Part shown: one piece after another, positions 16,984 through 26,576 of the stretch
Numbering within the stretch: the first letter of the stretch is position 1
How the letters are laid out: every line of letters begins with the position of its first letter
From: Aestuariibacter sp.
GTDB lineage: Bacteria > Pseudomonadota > Gammaproteobacteria > Enterobacterales > Alteromonadaceae
Direction: 5' to 3'
Length of the DNA stretch: 64,000 bases
Assembly: GCA_017794925.1 (NCBI GenBank)
Contig: CP051238.1
Coordinates: 1,635,960-1,699,959, forward strand
Notes under the pieces: model-generated
Database searches by the model: none
Told to the model about the DNA's origin: nothing
The model's input: only the letters and a program-made list of their open reading frames with translations
Translations under genes and position numbers: made by a program

Positions 16984-17756
16984 TGTCGGCAGGTAATAAT
17001 TGGGTTGCACTGACTACCATTTGGATTAAAGAATGCACGCGTTTTCTGCGCATTTGGGTACAAACACTGGTGCCACCCGCAATCACAATGAGTTTGTATT
17101 TTGTGATTTTTGGTAACCTGATTGGCCAGCGTATTGGCGAAATGGGCGGATTCAGCTACATGGAGTTTATCGTCCCCGGATTAATCATGATGTCGGTGAT
17201 TACCAATTCGTACGCCAACGTTTCATCGTCGTTTTTTAGTGCAAAGTTTCAACGTAACCTGGAAGAAATGCTGGTTGCTCCGGTACCCACCTGGGTGATT
17301 ATACTGGGATATATTGGCGGCGGCGTAGCCCGCGCAATGTTAATCGGCCTGATTGTTTCCATTGTTTCTATGTTATTTGTGGATGTGAGTATTCACAGTT
17401 TGCCCGTTATTATCATAACGCTTCTGCTAACGGCTACCTTGTTCGCTACGGCTGGCCTGGTGAACGGTATTTTTGCGAAAACCTTCGACGACATCAGCTT
17501 AATCCCTACGTTTGTGCTGACACCGTTAACTTATTTAGGTGGCGTGTTTTACTCCTTGTCCCTGTTACCTGAATTTTGGCAATGGGTCAGTAAGGCGAAC
17601 CCTATTGTGTATATGGTGAATGGATTCCGGTACGGTTTCCTAGGGGTTTCAGACGTGAATATTGGTGCTGCAATTGGTGTACTGGTAGTCTTTAATGTTG
17701 CGTTATTCAGCGTAGCTTATACGCTATTGAAACGCGGAACCGGTATTCGAACGTAA
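16983..17756 (+). CDS. yadH: ABC-2 type permease YadH
   Basis: 257 residues, the usual YadH length, with six hydrophobic segments and the ABC-2 family pattern SYMEFIVPGLIMMSVITNSYANVSS and TPLTYLGGVFYSLS. Its ATG shares the A of the yadG stop (TAATG), so the two are translationally coupled. In E. coli yadGH sits beside panD; here the same pair sits one gene from panP, which does the PanD job by a different enzyme. Confidence 0.93.
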   Translation: MSAGNNWVALTTIWIKECTRFLRIWVQTLVPPAITMSLYFVIFGNLIGQRIGEMGGFSYMEFIVPGLIMMSVITNSYANVSSSFFSAKFQRNLEEMLVAPVPTWVIILGYIGGGVARAMLIGLIVSIVSMLFVDVSIHSLPVIIITLLLTATLFATAGLVNGIFAKTFDDISLIPTFVLTPLTYLGGVFYSLSLLPEFWQWVSKANPIVYMVNGFRYGFLGVSDVNIGAAIGVLVVFNVALFSVAYTLLKRGTGIRT

Positions 17757-17759
17757 ACT

Positions 17760-18425
17760 ATGCAAGGTAATTCACGTACCGTGGGTACCAATCAAACGGG
17801 TATTCACGACAAGTTAGATGAGTTGGTGGCCCGATATCGGACTCACGAGCATCAGCGGCCTGTGTCTGAGCATACTCAGCGAGCTTTTGAACAGTTTTTA
17901 GTCTGGTTAGGTGATTGGCGGGGCGCGCTGATTATTGATTCTTGTTGTGGTGTGGGAAAAAGTACCGCGACACTGGCAATGCGTTTTCCTCACGCTCGTG
18001 TTGTGGGTCTCGACAAATCTGAGTTGCGGGTGGATAAACATATTCACTATCAGCAACACACCACTAACTACCAGGTTTTTCGCGCAGACGTAAACGACTT
18101 TTGGCGTTTGTTACGTCAGGCTCAGAATGACGCAGCCTGGCATATTGAGCAGCATTACCTGCTGTACCCTAATCCCTATCCTAAATCTGCCCAGGTGCAA
18201 AAACGTTGGCACAGTGGCCCGGCAATGCCAGACCTGATGGCGATCGCCCCAAAGATTGAAGTGCGCAGTAACTGGTTGCTTTATTTACAGGAATTTGCCC
18301 GTGCCTGTGAGCTTTACGGAAAACCCACACGTATTGAAAAAGTCGCTACAAACGAGCCCATTACACCGTTTGAAGAAAAGTATTTACGTAGCGGGCAGGA
18401 CTGTTGGGTACTCCAGAGCTACTAA
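17760..18425 (+). CDS. TrmB-like SAM-dependent methyltransferase
   Basis: 221 residues. The Rossmann SAM site reads IDSCCGVGKSTATLAMRFP (about 58-76) with the acidic VVGLDKSE after it; LLYPNPYPKSAQVQKRWH (about 137-155) is the counterpart of the PDPWPKxRHxKRR motif of tRNA guanine-46 N7 methyltransferase TrmB. The TrmB motif is altered (YPNPYPK), so it is a paralogue whose substrate could differ. Starts four bases after yadH with its ribosome binding site inside that gene, hence co-transcribed. Confidence 0.75.
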   Translation: MQGNSRTVGTNQTGIHDKLDELVARYRTHEHQRPVSEHTQRAFEQFLVWLGDWRGALIIDSCCGVGKSTATLAMRFPHARVVGLDKSELRVDKHIHYQQHTTNYQVFRADVNDFWRLLRQAQNDAAWHIEQHYLLYPNPYPKSAQVQKRWHSGPAMPDLMAIAPKIEVRSNWLLYLQEFARACELYGKPTRIEKVATNEPITPFEEKYLRSGQDCWVLQSY

Positions 18426-18762
18426 GTAGCATAATTAGCCAGATTAAAAGCCTTGTGTCGAATCCTGAAAGTGCATGAAAATGCTGCGAAAGTGTTCGTT
18501 TGTGTCAGTAGTGTTACACTTTTCGTAGGCTTTTGCGTTAAAATCCTTATAATCAGAGCCCTGAAATTACTGCGGGAATGCACGAAAAGCATTCCTTGCA
18601 CTTGGTGTATTGTGAGTTCTGCGATAAAGTCAGGTAACTGACAGAAAGGTTGCCGCTAAGTTTACAGGGTGAGTTTCAAACGTAGCCTTATCGCATCACT
18701 GTACGGGCGTCCTGAGGATGAGTCCGTTGCAGTAAACTGTTTCTTTTCGAGAGGTGTGTAGT
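18426..18762 (+). promoter_or_regulatory. Promoter and long structured leader upstream of panP
   Basis: No gene supported. A perfect TATAAT (18548-18553) with only a weak -35 would start a transcript with about 200 bases of leader. The leader contains GGAATGC/GCATTCC (18575-18581 with 18589-18595) and, near the start codon, a nested symmetric segment at about 18703-18727 (ACGG...CCGT around TCCTGAGGA). No known riboswitch class was recognised. Confidence 0.4.
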
Positions 18763-20400
18763 GTGGGTGAAGCACAAGTAAGCTTAGAGCACCTGTTCCG
18801 CGTATTTACCAAGCCGGAACACAAAGACTCTAAGCTGGCACAAATTGAACAACACCTTTCCGACAATATCCTGGATTTTTTGTCGCAACATGTGGTGACC
18901 AAGAAAACCTCGCTGGAGGAGGTTGAGCAGGACTTTGCCGATGCAGCTATGCCTGAATCGCCAGAGTTCGTGTCTACTCACGCAGAAAATTTGCTGGAAA
19001 AGCTGGTTGCGCATTCAGTGAATACTTACTCACCTACGTTTATTGGGCATATGACGTCGGCGTTACCTTATTTTCATCTGTCCTTGTCAAAGCTGTTAGT
19101 CGGGCTAAACCAAAACCTGGTTAAGATCGAAACGTCAAAAGCCTTTACCCCCCTTGAACGCCAGGTGCTGGGAATGATGCATAACCTGGTGTACGGAAAA
19201 TCCGAGCCCTTTTATCATAAGTATTTACACAGTGCCCGTCACGCCCTTGGTGCATTTTGCTCCGGGGGAACTGTCGCCAATATTACGGCCCTGTGGGTTG
19301 CCCGAAATAAATTACTCGGCCCGGATACCGGATTTTCCGGTGTGGCGCGCTCGGGTTTAGCCAGCGCACTACGTCATTATGATATTAATAGCCTTGGCGT
19401 ACTGTGTTCAAAGCGGGGGCATTACAGTCTATCGAAGGCTGTAGACTTGTTGGGCATCGGACGTGAAAGTCTGTTGACGCAGCCGTGTCCGGAGCAGGTG
19501 CTTAACCCTGAAATGGCGCTAAAGGCAGGTAAAGCTTATCAGGAGCAAGGTAATCGGTTGTTGGCTATTGTTGGAATAGGCGGTACAACGGAAACCGGTC
19601 ACGTAGACCCGCTCGATGAATTAGCTGACGTTGCTAAAGAATTGGGTTGTTGGTTCCATGTGGATGCTGCCTGGGGCGGTGCCACGCTCTTTTCGCAGGA
19701 TTACCGCGGTATCATGAAAGGTATCGAGCGCGCTGACTCCGTTACCATCGATGCGCATAAGCAAATGTATGTGCCCATGGGGGCTGGCATGACGCTGTTT
19801 AAGAACCCGGAAGACGCGAATGCCGTGCGACATCATGCGCAATATATTCTGCGTGAGGGCTCAAAAGATCTGGGCGCCACCACGCTGGAAGGCTCGCGAA
19901 ATGGTATGGCAATGATGGTGTATTCTTCATTGCATATCCTGGGTCGACGTGGTTACGAGTTATTGATTAACCAGAGTATTGATAAAGCCAAACAGTTTGC
20001 AACAATGATCGATGAGCACCCTGATTTCGAACTTGTTACTGCGCCAACGTTATCAATTCTTACCTATCGTGTATGCCCTCAGTCTGTACAACAAAAACTG
20101 AACAGTTTGCCGGCAACCAAAGCACAGCGCTTAAATGGCAAAATTGATCGTTTGGTGGTGAATGTTCAAAAACTCCAACGTGAGGCGGGTAAATCCTTTG
20201 TTTCCCGAACTCGACTGGAAAGCCCGGAATATGGCGCTTATCCGATTACGGTATTCAGAGTCGTACTGGCGAACCCCTTAACAACAACAGCAGACCTGCA
20301 GTCTATTTTAAAAGAACAGCACGACATAGCGATGCGGAACAAGGTATGGCAGGACATTGTTCCCGTTGAGGCGTATATGGAGAAAGTCGTTAACAATTGA
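18763..20400 (+). CDS. panP: PLP-dependent aspartate 1-decarboxylase PanP
   Basis: 545 residues from GTG 18763, chosen because AGAGG (18750-18754) lies eight bases upstream; a GTG at 18754 would overlap that site. Group II decarboxylase fold: SGGTVANITALWVARN substrate/PLP loop, GGTTETGHVDPL, HVDAAWGGA, and PLP lysine Lys333 in IDAHKQMYVPMGAG. It matches the PanP family that converts aspartate to beta-alanine in Vibrio, Shewanella and relatives lacking PanD. The nearby panB and panC genes supply the rest of pantothenate synthesis, supporting the assignment. A glutamate or other amino-acid decarboxylase is the alternative. Confidence 0.88.
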   Translation: MGEAQVSLEHLFRVFTKPEHKDSKLAQIEQHLSDNILDFLSQHVVTKKTSLEEVEQDFADAAMPESPEFVSTHAENLLEKLVAHSVNTYSPTFIGHMTSALPYFHLSLSKLLVGLNQNLVKIETSKAFTPLERQVLGMMHNLVYGKSEPFYHKYLHSARHALGAFCSGGTVANITALWVARNKLLGPDTGFSGVARSGLASALRHYDINSLGVLCSKRGHYSLSKAVDLLGIGRESLLTQPCPEQVLNPEMALKAGKAYQEQGNRLLAIVGIGGTTETGHVDPLDELADVAKELGCWFHVDAAWGGATLFSQDYRGIMKGIERADSVTIDAHKQMYVPMGAGMTLFKNPEDANAVRHHAQYILREGSKDLGATTLEGSRNGMAMMVYSSLHILGRRGYELLINQSIDKAKQFATMIDEHPDFELVTAPTLSILTYRVCPQSVQQKLNSLPATKAQRLNGKIDRLVVNVQKLQREAGKSFVSRTRLESPEYGAYPITVFRVVLANPLTTTADLQSILKEQHDIAMRNKVWQDIVPVEAYMEKVVNN

Positions 20401-20465
20401 AGTCAACTAGCCTTGGTTGCAAAACTTGCGTGGAAGGTGCCTCTCAACACGCCAGTGCGAAATAA

Positions 20466-22874
20466 CTAGGCATGTACCCCCAATTGATTTTCTAAAACAT
20501 CATATAACTTTTTCGCGTCTATGGGCTTGCCAATATGATACACAAAGCCTCTTTTCAGATAGTCCTCAACATCGGCTGGCATGACATTAGCGGTTAGTGC
20601 GACAACCGGGATATGTTCATCAAGAGAAGCGATTCGATGTTGGGCTTCCCGACCGTCCATTACTGGCATATGAATATCCATAAATATAATGTCGAAGCTA
20701 GTATTTTTCACTGCTTCAACGGCTTTTGCCCCATTGTCGACCAGGGTAACGTTGGCCTGGGTTTCGGCCAGGAACGCCTCTATGACCGCTTGATTTATTT
20801 CGTTGTCCTCTGCCACCAGTATTTCCCTTCCTAGCAAATTCGGTACCGTTAATGCTCCGTTTTGTTCCGTGACGGTGGTTAAATTCGTGGATGCAAGGGG
20901 CAAGGCTACATTTACCTGCGTACCACTATTAACTTCACTATCGATAGTGAGTTCTCCCCCCATTAACCTGACAAGGTTGAGTGTAATAGACATTCCCAAA
21001 CCGGTCCCCCCAAACTTACGGGTGGTTGATGTATCAGCTTGGGTAAATCGGTCAAAAATGCGCTTGCACACCTCATCACTCATACCGATACCGGTGTCTT
21101 TTACCTCAATGAGTATGGCATCTTTATTATCGTACTGACCGGTAAGAATGCGAATGTCGACACTCCCCTCATGGGTAAATTTAACCGCGTTGGAGGCAAT
21201 GTTGAGCAAAACCTGCTTCACTCTAACGATGTCACCCATCCAGCCATCTTTAAATTGTTTTTCTATGTGTACGTTAAGTTCGATGCCTTTGCTGCTAATA
21301 AGCGGTTGCAAGTCGTATTGTACGGATTCAACGACTTCCTTCAGCGTAAATGGCGCAAGTTCAAGTTCTAATTTGTTCGATTCAATTTTCGAGTAGTCGA
21401 GAATGTCGTTGATAATGGTCAGTAGGCTTTGTGCCGAAAACGCGGCATTTTGTAAAATTGATTTATACTTGTCGTTTAAATCAGCATTGCCTAATAGTTG
21501 AAGGCCGCCCAGTATGGCATTCATCGGCGTGCGTATTTCGTGGCTCATGTTTGCCAGGAAATCGCTTTTGGCTTCAGTGGCCGCTTCGGCTTTTTGCTTT
21601 TCCTGTTCAAGCACTGCCATCGTATGCACTTTTTCTGACACATCATAATTGACCCCGATCACTTTCGTCGGGTTACCTGTTTCATCTTTGACTACTGCAG
21701 CATTGGCTTTTACATGTCTGATTTGCCCATCGGGTAAGACGATTCTGAACTCAGTATCATATTTACCCGTGTCAGTGATCGCTTTTTGCAATAACATCTG
21801 CGCGTGATTTATATCATCAGGGTGGACGCTATTTACCCAGGCATCGTAAGCGCCGCTAAATTGGAACTCATCGATACCATAAAGGGAGTACATCCAGTCG
21901 TCCCAAAGCAACTCATTGGTGGCTAAATCCCATTCCCACACGCCCATTCCCATGCCGTCGTGGGCCAGCTGTAACCTAAGCGAGTTCTGAACGGCATGTT
22001 GTCTGGCAGAGCGCAGTTGCTCCTCGACTGCTTTCTGGTGGGAAATATCCTGAAAAACACCAAACAGGCGAATACATTTTCCATTATCAAAAAGGGGTTT
22101 TCCTAGTGCCCTTACCCAGATTTCACGGCCCATTGCTGTTATAAGCTGTAGCTCTAATGCCCAGGGTTTGCCCTCGTTAATTCCACGCTCCACTGCTTCG
22201 GTGATCAGTCGTCGACTCTCACCTTCTTTATAAAAATTAATTCCTGATGACAAATTAGGTTCATAGTCATCGGGTACGTCATGAATTTTTTTTGTCTGGG
22301 GGCTCCAGGTAATGTCGCCGGATTCCAAATTCATTTCCCAGGTGCCGATGTTGGCGGTTTTCTCGAGTTCGTCCAGCACCATAGCCTGTTTTTCGAAAGC
22401 GATGCGTTGCTGCTTTTCTTTTTCAATGCTCTTTAACTCATGCTCTTTCAGCGATGATATGTCGGTGTGGGTACCCAGCATCCGGACTGGCTTTCCATTT
22501 TTATCTCTGATGGCTATGCCTCGACAACGGATCCAAACCGTCTTGCCTGAGCTGTGTTGGTAGCGAACTATTTGGTCATAGGGATGGGATGGATCGGCGC
22601 AGTGTTTCTCGAAGTTTTGCTTAGCTGTCTTCAGGTCGTCCTGATTGATAATTGACTGCCATTCTGAAGCCAGGTGTTTTTTGCCAGCAGGATCGTAGCC
22701 CAGTGTCGTCCAGAATGATTTGCTCATCCACTCCTGTTCAGGGTTTTCCAAGTCCCAAAACCACACACCGTCCACTGCAGAGCTTTCAAAGAATTCAAAT
22801 ACGGTTTCATCGTGCTGACATAAACCTTTGAGTTCATTAAATAGCGGGTTTGAAGAATGAGACGGGTTCTTCAT
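20466..22874 (-). CDS. Cytoplasmic hybrid histidine kinase with three PAS domains
   Basis: 802 residues from ATG 22874 (GAGAG ten bases upstream; the TTG at 22898 adds an unsupported eight residues). Three PAS/PAC units: about 20-150 (VDGVWFWDLENPEQEWMS), about 165-285 (ANIGTWEMNLESGDITWSPQ) and about 300-425 (GMGVWEWDLATNELLWDDW). Then the kinase core with NMSHEIRTPMNAILG (His445), NAVKFTHEG and GTGLGMSITLNLV, and a receiver with AEDNEINQ and Asp733 in IIFMDIHMPVMDG. No membrane segment, so the signal is internal or carried by PAS ligands. It separates panP from panCB, converging on panP. Confidence 0.93.
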   Translation of the reverse strand: MKNPSHSSNPLFNELKGLCQHDETVFEFFESSAVDGVWFWDLENPEQEWMSKSFWTTLGYDPAGKKHLASEWQSIINQDDLKTAKQNFEKHCADPSHPYDQIVRYQHSSGKTVWIRCRGIAIRDKNGKPVRMLGTHTDISSLKEHELKSIEKEKQQRIAFEKQAMVLDELEKTANIGTWEMNLESGDITWSPQTKKIHDVPDDYEPNLSSGINFYKEGESRRLITEAVERGINEGKPWALELQLITAMGREIWVRALGKPLFDNGKCIRLFGVFQDISHQKAVEEQLRSARQHAVQNSLRLQLAHDGMGMGVWEWDLATNELLWDDWMYSLYGIDEFQFSGAYDAWVNSVHPDDINHAQMLLQKAITDTGKYDTEFRIVLPDGQIRHVKANAAVVKDETGNPTKVIGVNYDVSEKVHTMAVLEQEKQKAEAATEAKSDFLANMSHEIRTPMNAILGGLQLLGNADLNDKYKSILQNAAFSAQSLLTIINDILDYSKIESNKLELELAPFTLKEVVESVQYDLQPLISSKGIELNVHIEKQFKDGWMGDIVRVKQVLLNIASNAVKFTHEGSVDIRILTGQYDNKDAILIEVKDTGIGMSDEVCKRIFDRFTQADTSTTRKFGGTGLGMSITLNLVRLMGGELTIDSEVNSGTQVNVALPLASTNLTTVTEQNGALTVPNLLGREILVAEDNEINQAVIEAFLAETQANVTLVDNGAKAVEAVKNTSFDIIFMDIHMPVMDGREAQHRIASLDEHIPVVALTANVMPADVEDYLKRGFVYHIGKPIDAKKLYDVLENQLGVHA

Positions 22875-22965
22875 GCAGGTACGGCTCTCGCAATGCAAAA
22901 TATGACTAAACTAAAGCGTAGCAGTGAGATTTGATACCGGCAAAAAAATACAGTGATTTGAATCA

Positions 22966-23000
22966 AAACGTGGCCGGGTTAATGCTGTCACAGCCCGGCC
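22966..23000 (-). terminator. Terminator of the dksA-panC operon
   Basis: On the minus strand GGCCGGG (23000-22994) pairs with CCCGGCC (22978-22972), followed by ACGTTTTG. Lies just after the panC stop. Confidence 0.6.
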
Positions 23001-23014
23001 GCGGGTTATTGGAA

Positions 23015-23866
23015 TTAGCGAATAAAATGGAGGTTGTCGATGAGGCGGGTTTTACCCATGAAGGCAGCAACCAGAATAACTAGATCATTGTCGTCATTAC
23101 TGGCGGGCTGAAGGGTTCTCGCATTACAAACTGCCAGGTAGTCAGGTTTAAGTCCAGCGCCTTCCAACTGTGCTGTAGCAAGTTCGATAATGGCTTCCTG
23201 ACTGTCAATTCGAGCAATCAGGGCGTCACGCATGGAGTTCATCGTAGCAAAAATCTGCGTGGCTTGTTGGCGCTGGGTGTCACTCAAATAGCCATTGCGT
23301 GAACTCATGGCCAGGCCGTCTTCCTGTCTTTGGGTTGGAACGCCTACTATCTCAATGGGCATGGACAAATCTTCAACCATGGTGCGTATGACACGTAGTT
23401 GCTGAAAGTCTTTCTCTCCAAAACAAGCGACATCAGGCTGCACCATGTTAAATAGTTTGCACACAATGGTCGCTACACCTCTGAAGTGCCCCGGGCGGCT
23501 TGCGCCGCACCAGAGTTCAGATATACCCGGTACTTCTACATAGGTCTGCTCGTTCAGCCCATGTGGATATATATCACTGGCGGAAGGAAAGAATAACGCA
23601 TCCACGCCCTCGGCTTCTAACCTGGCCTTGTCCGCTTCAAGTGTGCGTGGATAGGCGTCCAGGTCTTCATTCGCACCAAACTGCATTGGATTGACAAATA
23701 TCGACACGACCACCACATCAGCGAGTGTTTTCGCTTTCTTTACCAGTTCAATGTGTCCATCGTGTAAGTTACCCATGGTGGGCACAAATGCAACGCGCTG
23801 TTGGGCGGTTCGCCATTGCTGACGTGTTTCGCGTAAGGTATTCAGAGATTCTATAAATTTCATCAT
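23015..23866 (-). CDS. panC: Pantothenate synthetase
   Basis: 283 residues, normal length. Joins pantoate and beta-alanine with ATP hydrolysis to AMP. Motifs: [16 protein letters not shown] (HxGH nucleotide site, about 27-42), [21 protein letters not shown], [11 protein letters not shown] as [23 protein letters not shown] and AMSSRNGYL (KMS-like). Its start codon overlaps the panB stop by one base. Last gene of the dksA-gluQ-pcnB-folK-panB-panC string, the same order as in E. coli. Confidence 0.97.
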   Translation of the reverse strand: MMKFIESLNTLRETRQQWRTAQQRVAFVPTMGNLHDGHIELVKKAKTLADVVVVSIFVNPMQFGANEDLDAYPRTLEADKARLEAEGVDALFFPSASDIYPHGLNEQTYVEVPGISELWCGASRPGHFRGVATIVCKLFNMVQPDVACFGEKDFQQLRVIRTMVEDLSMPIEIVGVPTQRQEDGLAMSSRNGYLSDTQRQQATQIFATMNSMRDALIARIDSQEAIIELATAQLEGAGLKPDYLAVCNARTLQPASNDDNDLVILVAAFMGKTRLIDNLHFIR

Positions 23867-24660
23867 TACTCGAAGCTGTGTTCAGGACCCGGGAATTCTA
23901 TCGCTTTTACTTGTTCTATATACCGGCTGACTGCTTGTCGCAGATCACCTGTCTCAGTTAAATAGTTTTTTGAAAACTTGGGCATGTAGTTGGCACTGAT
24001 ACCAAACATATCGTGCATAACCAGGATCTGACCGTCGGTATGCGGGCCTGCGCCTATTCCGATAACGGGAATGCTAAGTGCTTCACTGATACGTTTTGCT
24101 AAAGACGTCGGTACTAATTCCAGTACCAGCAGTTGAGCGCCTGCTTGTTCTAATGCTATAGCATCGTCTACCAGTTGCTGTGCTCTGGCTTCTTCGCGTC
24201 CCTGAACTTTAAATCCACCAAATACGTTTACCGATTGAGGCGTTAATCCAAGATGGCCGCACACAGGGACACCACGGTCCCGTAATCCACTGATAGATTC
24301 TGCAAGCCAACGTCCGCCCTCAAGTTTAACCATGCTAGCTCCGGCGGCCATTAATGTGGCAGCGTTGGAGTAGGTTTGCTCTGGCGTGGCATATGACATA
24401 AAGGGCATATCTGCGATGACGAAGGCGCGTTCAGCCCCAGCTCTTACAGAGCGTGTATGGTACGCAATATCTGTAGTCGTAACCGGCAGCGTACTGTCCT
24501 GTCCTTGTAAAACCATGCCCAGAGAATCGCCAATCAGCAACACATCGATGCCTTGTTCATCAAACAATTTGGCAAAACTTGCATCATAGGCAGTCAGCGC
24601 TGTGATTTTCTCAGCGGATTGTTTTTTGGCTAATAGGGTAGAAATTGTTATTTTTTTCAT
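23866..24660 (-). CDS. panB: 3-methyl-2-oxobutanoate hydroxymethyltransferase (ketopantoate hydroxymethyltransferase)
   Basis: 264 residues, the E. coli length. First step of pantoate synthesis, using methylene-tetrahydrofolate. Shows [53 protein letters not shown] and [20 protein letters not shown], all typical. AGGAG lies eight bases before ATG. Upstream folK is 41 bases away. Confidence 0.97.
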   Translation of the reverse strand: MKKITISTLLAKKQSAEKITALTAYDASFAKLFDEQGIDVLLIGDSLGMVLQGQDSTLPVTTTDIAYHTRSVRAGAERAFVIADMPFMSYATPEQTYSNAATLMAAGASMVKLEGGRWLAESISGLRDRGVPVCGHLGLTPQSVNVFGGFKVQGREEARAQQLVDDAIALEQAGAQLLVLELVPTSLAKRISEALSIPVIGIGAGPHTDGQILVMHDMFGISANYMPKFSKNYLTETGDLRQAVSRYIEQVKAIEFPGPEHSFE

Positions 24661-24701
24661 GGGTGATCTCCTAAACAGGATACACGGGAACTATACGTAT
24701 T

Positions 24702-25205
24702 TTACGTGCGAATGGAAGAGGGAAGGCGTTTAAGTCCTTCAAGAGAACAACGGGAAACCCAAACTGATAACGGGTGGCCATCGGGCATAATAAGCTCTGG
24801 CGCTATCTCAAATAAGGGGACCAGCACAAACTCGCGTTCAGCCATACCGTAATGTGGAACAGTCAAATCCGGCGTATCGATGGTTTCTTCGCCGAATAAC
24901 AAAATATCCAGGTCAACCGTTCGAGGCCCCCAGCGTTCGCCCTCACGGACCCGCCCTAACGCGGTTTCTATTTTTTGCAGACTGTGTAATAAATCATGAG
25001 GCTGCATCGTAGTGGTTAATTTGGCTACGGCGTTTACGTAAGAGGGCTGATCGGGGGGGCCCATAGGCTTGCTTTGATAAAATGACGAAGAGTTAACGAC
25101 CTGAGTACCTTCCAAATCGTTAATCGCACAAATGGCCGCTACCAATTGGCCTACCGAATCGCCCAGGTTGCTCCCCAAGCCAACAAATACATGACTACTC
25201 TGCAT
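24702..25205 (-). CDS. folK: 6-hydroxymethyl-7,8-dihydropterin pyrophosphokinase
   Basis: 167 residues. Transfers pyrophosphate from ATP to the pterin in folate synthesis, upstream of the one-carbon donor that PanB uses. FVGLGSNLGDS at the N-terminus, and the signature RVREGERWGPRTVDLDILLFG (about 89-109) with the metal-binding DLD. It overlaps the end of pcnB by 11 bases, so the two are coupled. Confidence 0.96.
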   Translation of the reverse strand: MQSSHVFVGLGSNLGDSVGQLVAAICAINDLEGTQVVNSSSFYQSKPMGPPDQPSYVNAVAKLTTTMQPHDLLHSLQKIETALGRVREGERWGPRTVDLDILLFGEETIDTPDLTVPHYGMAEREFVLVPLFEIAPELIMPDGHPLSVWVSRCSLEGLKRLPSSIRT

Positions 25206-26559
25206 GGTTATCTGACTTTGGTTTTCGAGGACGGCGGCGTTTGCGTGGTGCGGCGCCTTCTTTCTGACGCAATTGGTTCAATAGTTTTTTTTGCTTTCCT
25301 GCATCGGCATGCTGGAACTGTGTCCACCAATCGGCAAGCTCCAGGGTTTGTCCACCTTCAACCTGCCCCCGAGCCAACAGAAAATCATATCCTGCTCTGA
25401 ATTTTGGGTGCGACAGTAACTGAAAAGCCCGGCGGCCGAAGCGGCGCGGCAAGCGCTGCTGCAACATCCAGATATCTCTGATTACGGTACTGAAACGCTT
25501 TGGAATCATAATGCGCTGGGTTTGTTTGTGCAGAATATCGCCCATCGCAATATTAAACGCATCGTGATTGTTCAATCCGGCTTCTGTCTGAAGTTTCTGG
25601 GCATGTTCTTCAACCGGATACCACAATAAGCTCGCGTACAGGAAGGCCGGGGTAACGCGTTGACCAGTGTTAATTCGATCATCGGTATTCTTTAGGACGA
25701 TTTCGAGCAATTGAATTTCGCGGCTGTCCTTAGTACCTAACACGTTTGCCAGTGCGGGGAACAGCGGATCCAGTAATTTATACTGATTCAGCAAGCGGAA
25801 AGTATTCAGTCCCTGGCCAGACAAAAACAGCTTTAAGGTTTCTTCAAACAAGCGGGCAGGGGGAATATTACTGAGTAAATGACCGTGAGTAAAAATAGGC
25901 TTGGCTGTTCGCGGGGTAATTGTCATGCCTAATTTTGCGGCAAATCGCACCGCTCGCAACATGCGAACCGGATCTTCCCGGTAGCGCACATCAGGGTCGC
26001 CAATTAAATCAACTTCAAGGCGTTTAATGGCATTCACGCCATTAGCAAAATCTGTGACTGAAAATGTGGCCACATCGTAGTACATGGCGTTGAACGTGAA
26101 GTCACGACGTTCCGCATCTTCCTCGATAGTACCAAATACATTATCCCGAACGAGCTGGCCTTGATCATCCTGTTTCGAGTTGCTGCTTTCGTCACCATGG
26201 TGACCACGAAACGTAGCTACTTCAATGATTTCACGACCAAATACAATATGGGCTAAACGAAAGCGACGCCCGATTAAACGGCAGTTGCGGAACAAACCTT
26301 TGATTTGTTCTGGTGTGGCATTGGTGACCACGTCGAAATCTTTAGGTTTGTGCCCGAGCATTAAATCGCGTACACATCCACCGACTAAATACGCGTCAAA
26401 GCCCGCGTTATTCAGCCTGTACATGACCTTCAGGGCATTATCGCTTATGTCTTCCCGGGAAATACAATGTTCGGCACGCGGGATCACCACGCCTTCAAGC
26501 GTTGCTGCGCTTGTTTCTCGGCTCAGTGCTCGCTTTACCTTGTCCAGAACACGGGTAAT
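25195..26559 (-). CDS. pcnB: Poly(A) polymerase I, probable non-canonical start codon
   Basis: 454 residues if begun at ATT 26559. The longest frame with a standard codon would start at GTG 26490, but the in-frame sequence upstream encodes TRVLDKVKRALSRET..., which aligns with the E. coli N-terminus (FTRVANFCRKVLSREE), and GAGGAG (26576-26571) lies 11 bases before ATT 26559, eight before ATC 26562 and five before ATC 26565. E. coli pcnB itself starts at AUU. Enzyme adds 3' poly(A) tails that promote RNA decay. Nucleotidyltransferase site LVGGCVRDLMLGHKPKDFDVVT, RRFRLAHI, RREDFT-type ERRDFTFNAMYYD, and a basic tail KRRRPRKPK. Upstream frame is closed by the gluQ stop. Confidence 0.9.
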   Translation of the reverse strand: MTRVLDKVKRALSRETSAATLEGVVIPRAEHCISREDISDNALKVMYRLNNAGFDAYLVGGCVRDLMLGHKPKDFDVVTNATPEQIKGLFRNCRLIGRRFRLAHIVFGREIIEVATFRGHHGDESSNSKQDDQGQLVRDNVFGTIEEDAERRDFTFNAMYYDVATFSVTDFANGVNAIKRLEVDLIGDPDVRYREDPVRMLRAVRFAAKLGMTITPRTAKPIFTHGHLLSNIPPARLFEETLKLFLSGQGLNTFRLLNQYKLLDPLFPALANVLGTKDSREIQLLEIVLKNTDDRINTGQRVTPAFLYASLLWYPVEEHAQKLQTEAGLNNHDAFNIAMGDILHKQTQRIMIPKRFSTVIRDIWMLQQRLPRRFGRRAFQLLSHPKFRAGYDFLLARGQVEGGQTLELADWWTQFQHADAGKQKKLLNQLRQKEGAAPRKRRRPRKPKSDNHAE

Positions 26560-26570
26560 GATGATGGCTA

Positions 26571-26576
26571 CTCCTC
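26571..26576 (-). promoter_or_regulatory. Strong ribosome binding site that locates the pcnB start
   Basis: GAGGAG on the minus strand, overlapping the TGA of gluQ (26577-26575). No ATG, GTG or TTG in the pcnB frame lies within usable distance; only ATC, ATC and ATT do. Confidence 0.8.

Noticed and set aside
18453..18641. 62-residue open frame before panP
   Set aside because: No ribosome binding site, no recognisable features, and it runs through the likely promoter TATAAT; treated as leader sequence.
18700..18740. Hammerhead-ribozyme-like wording (CTGAGGATGAGTCC)
   Set aside because: The core CUGAUGA is interrupted and no GAAA with a matching helix follows.
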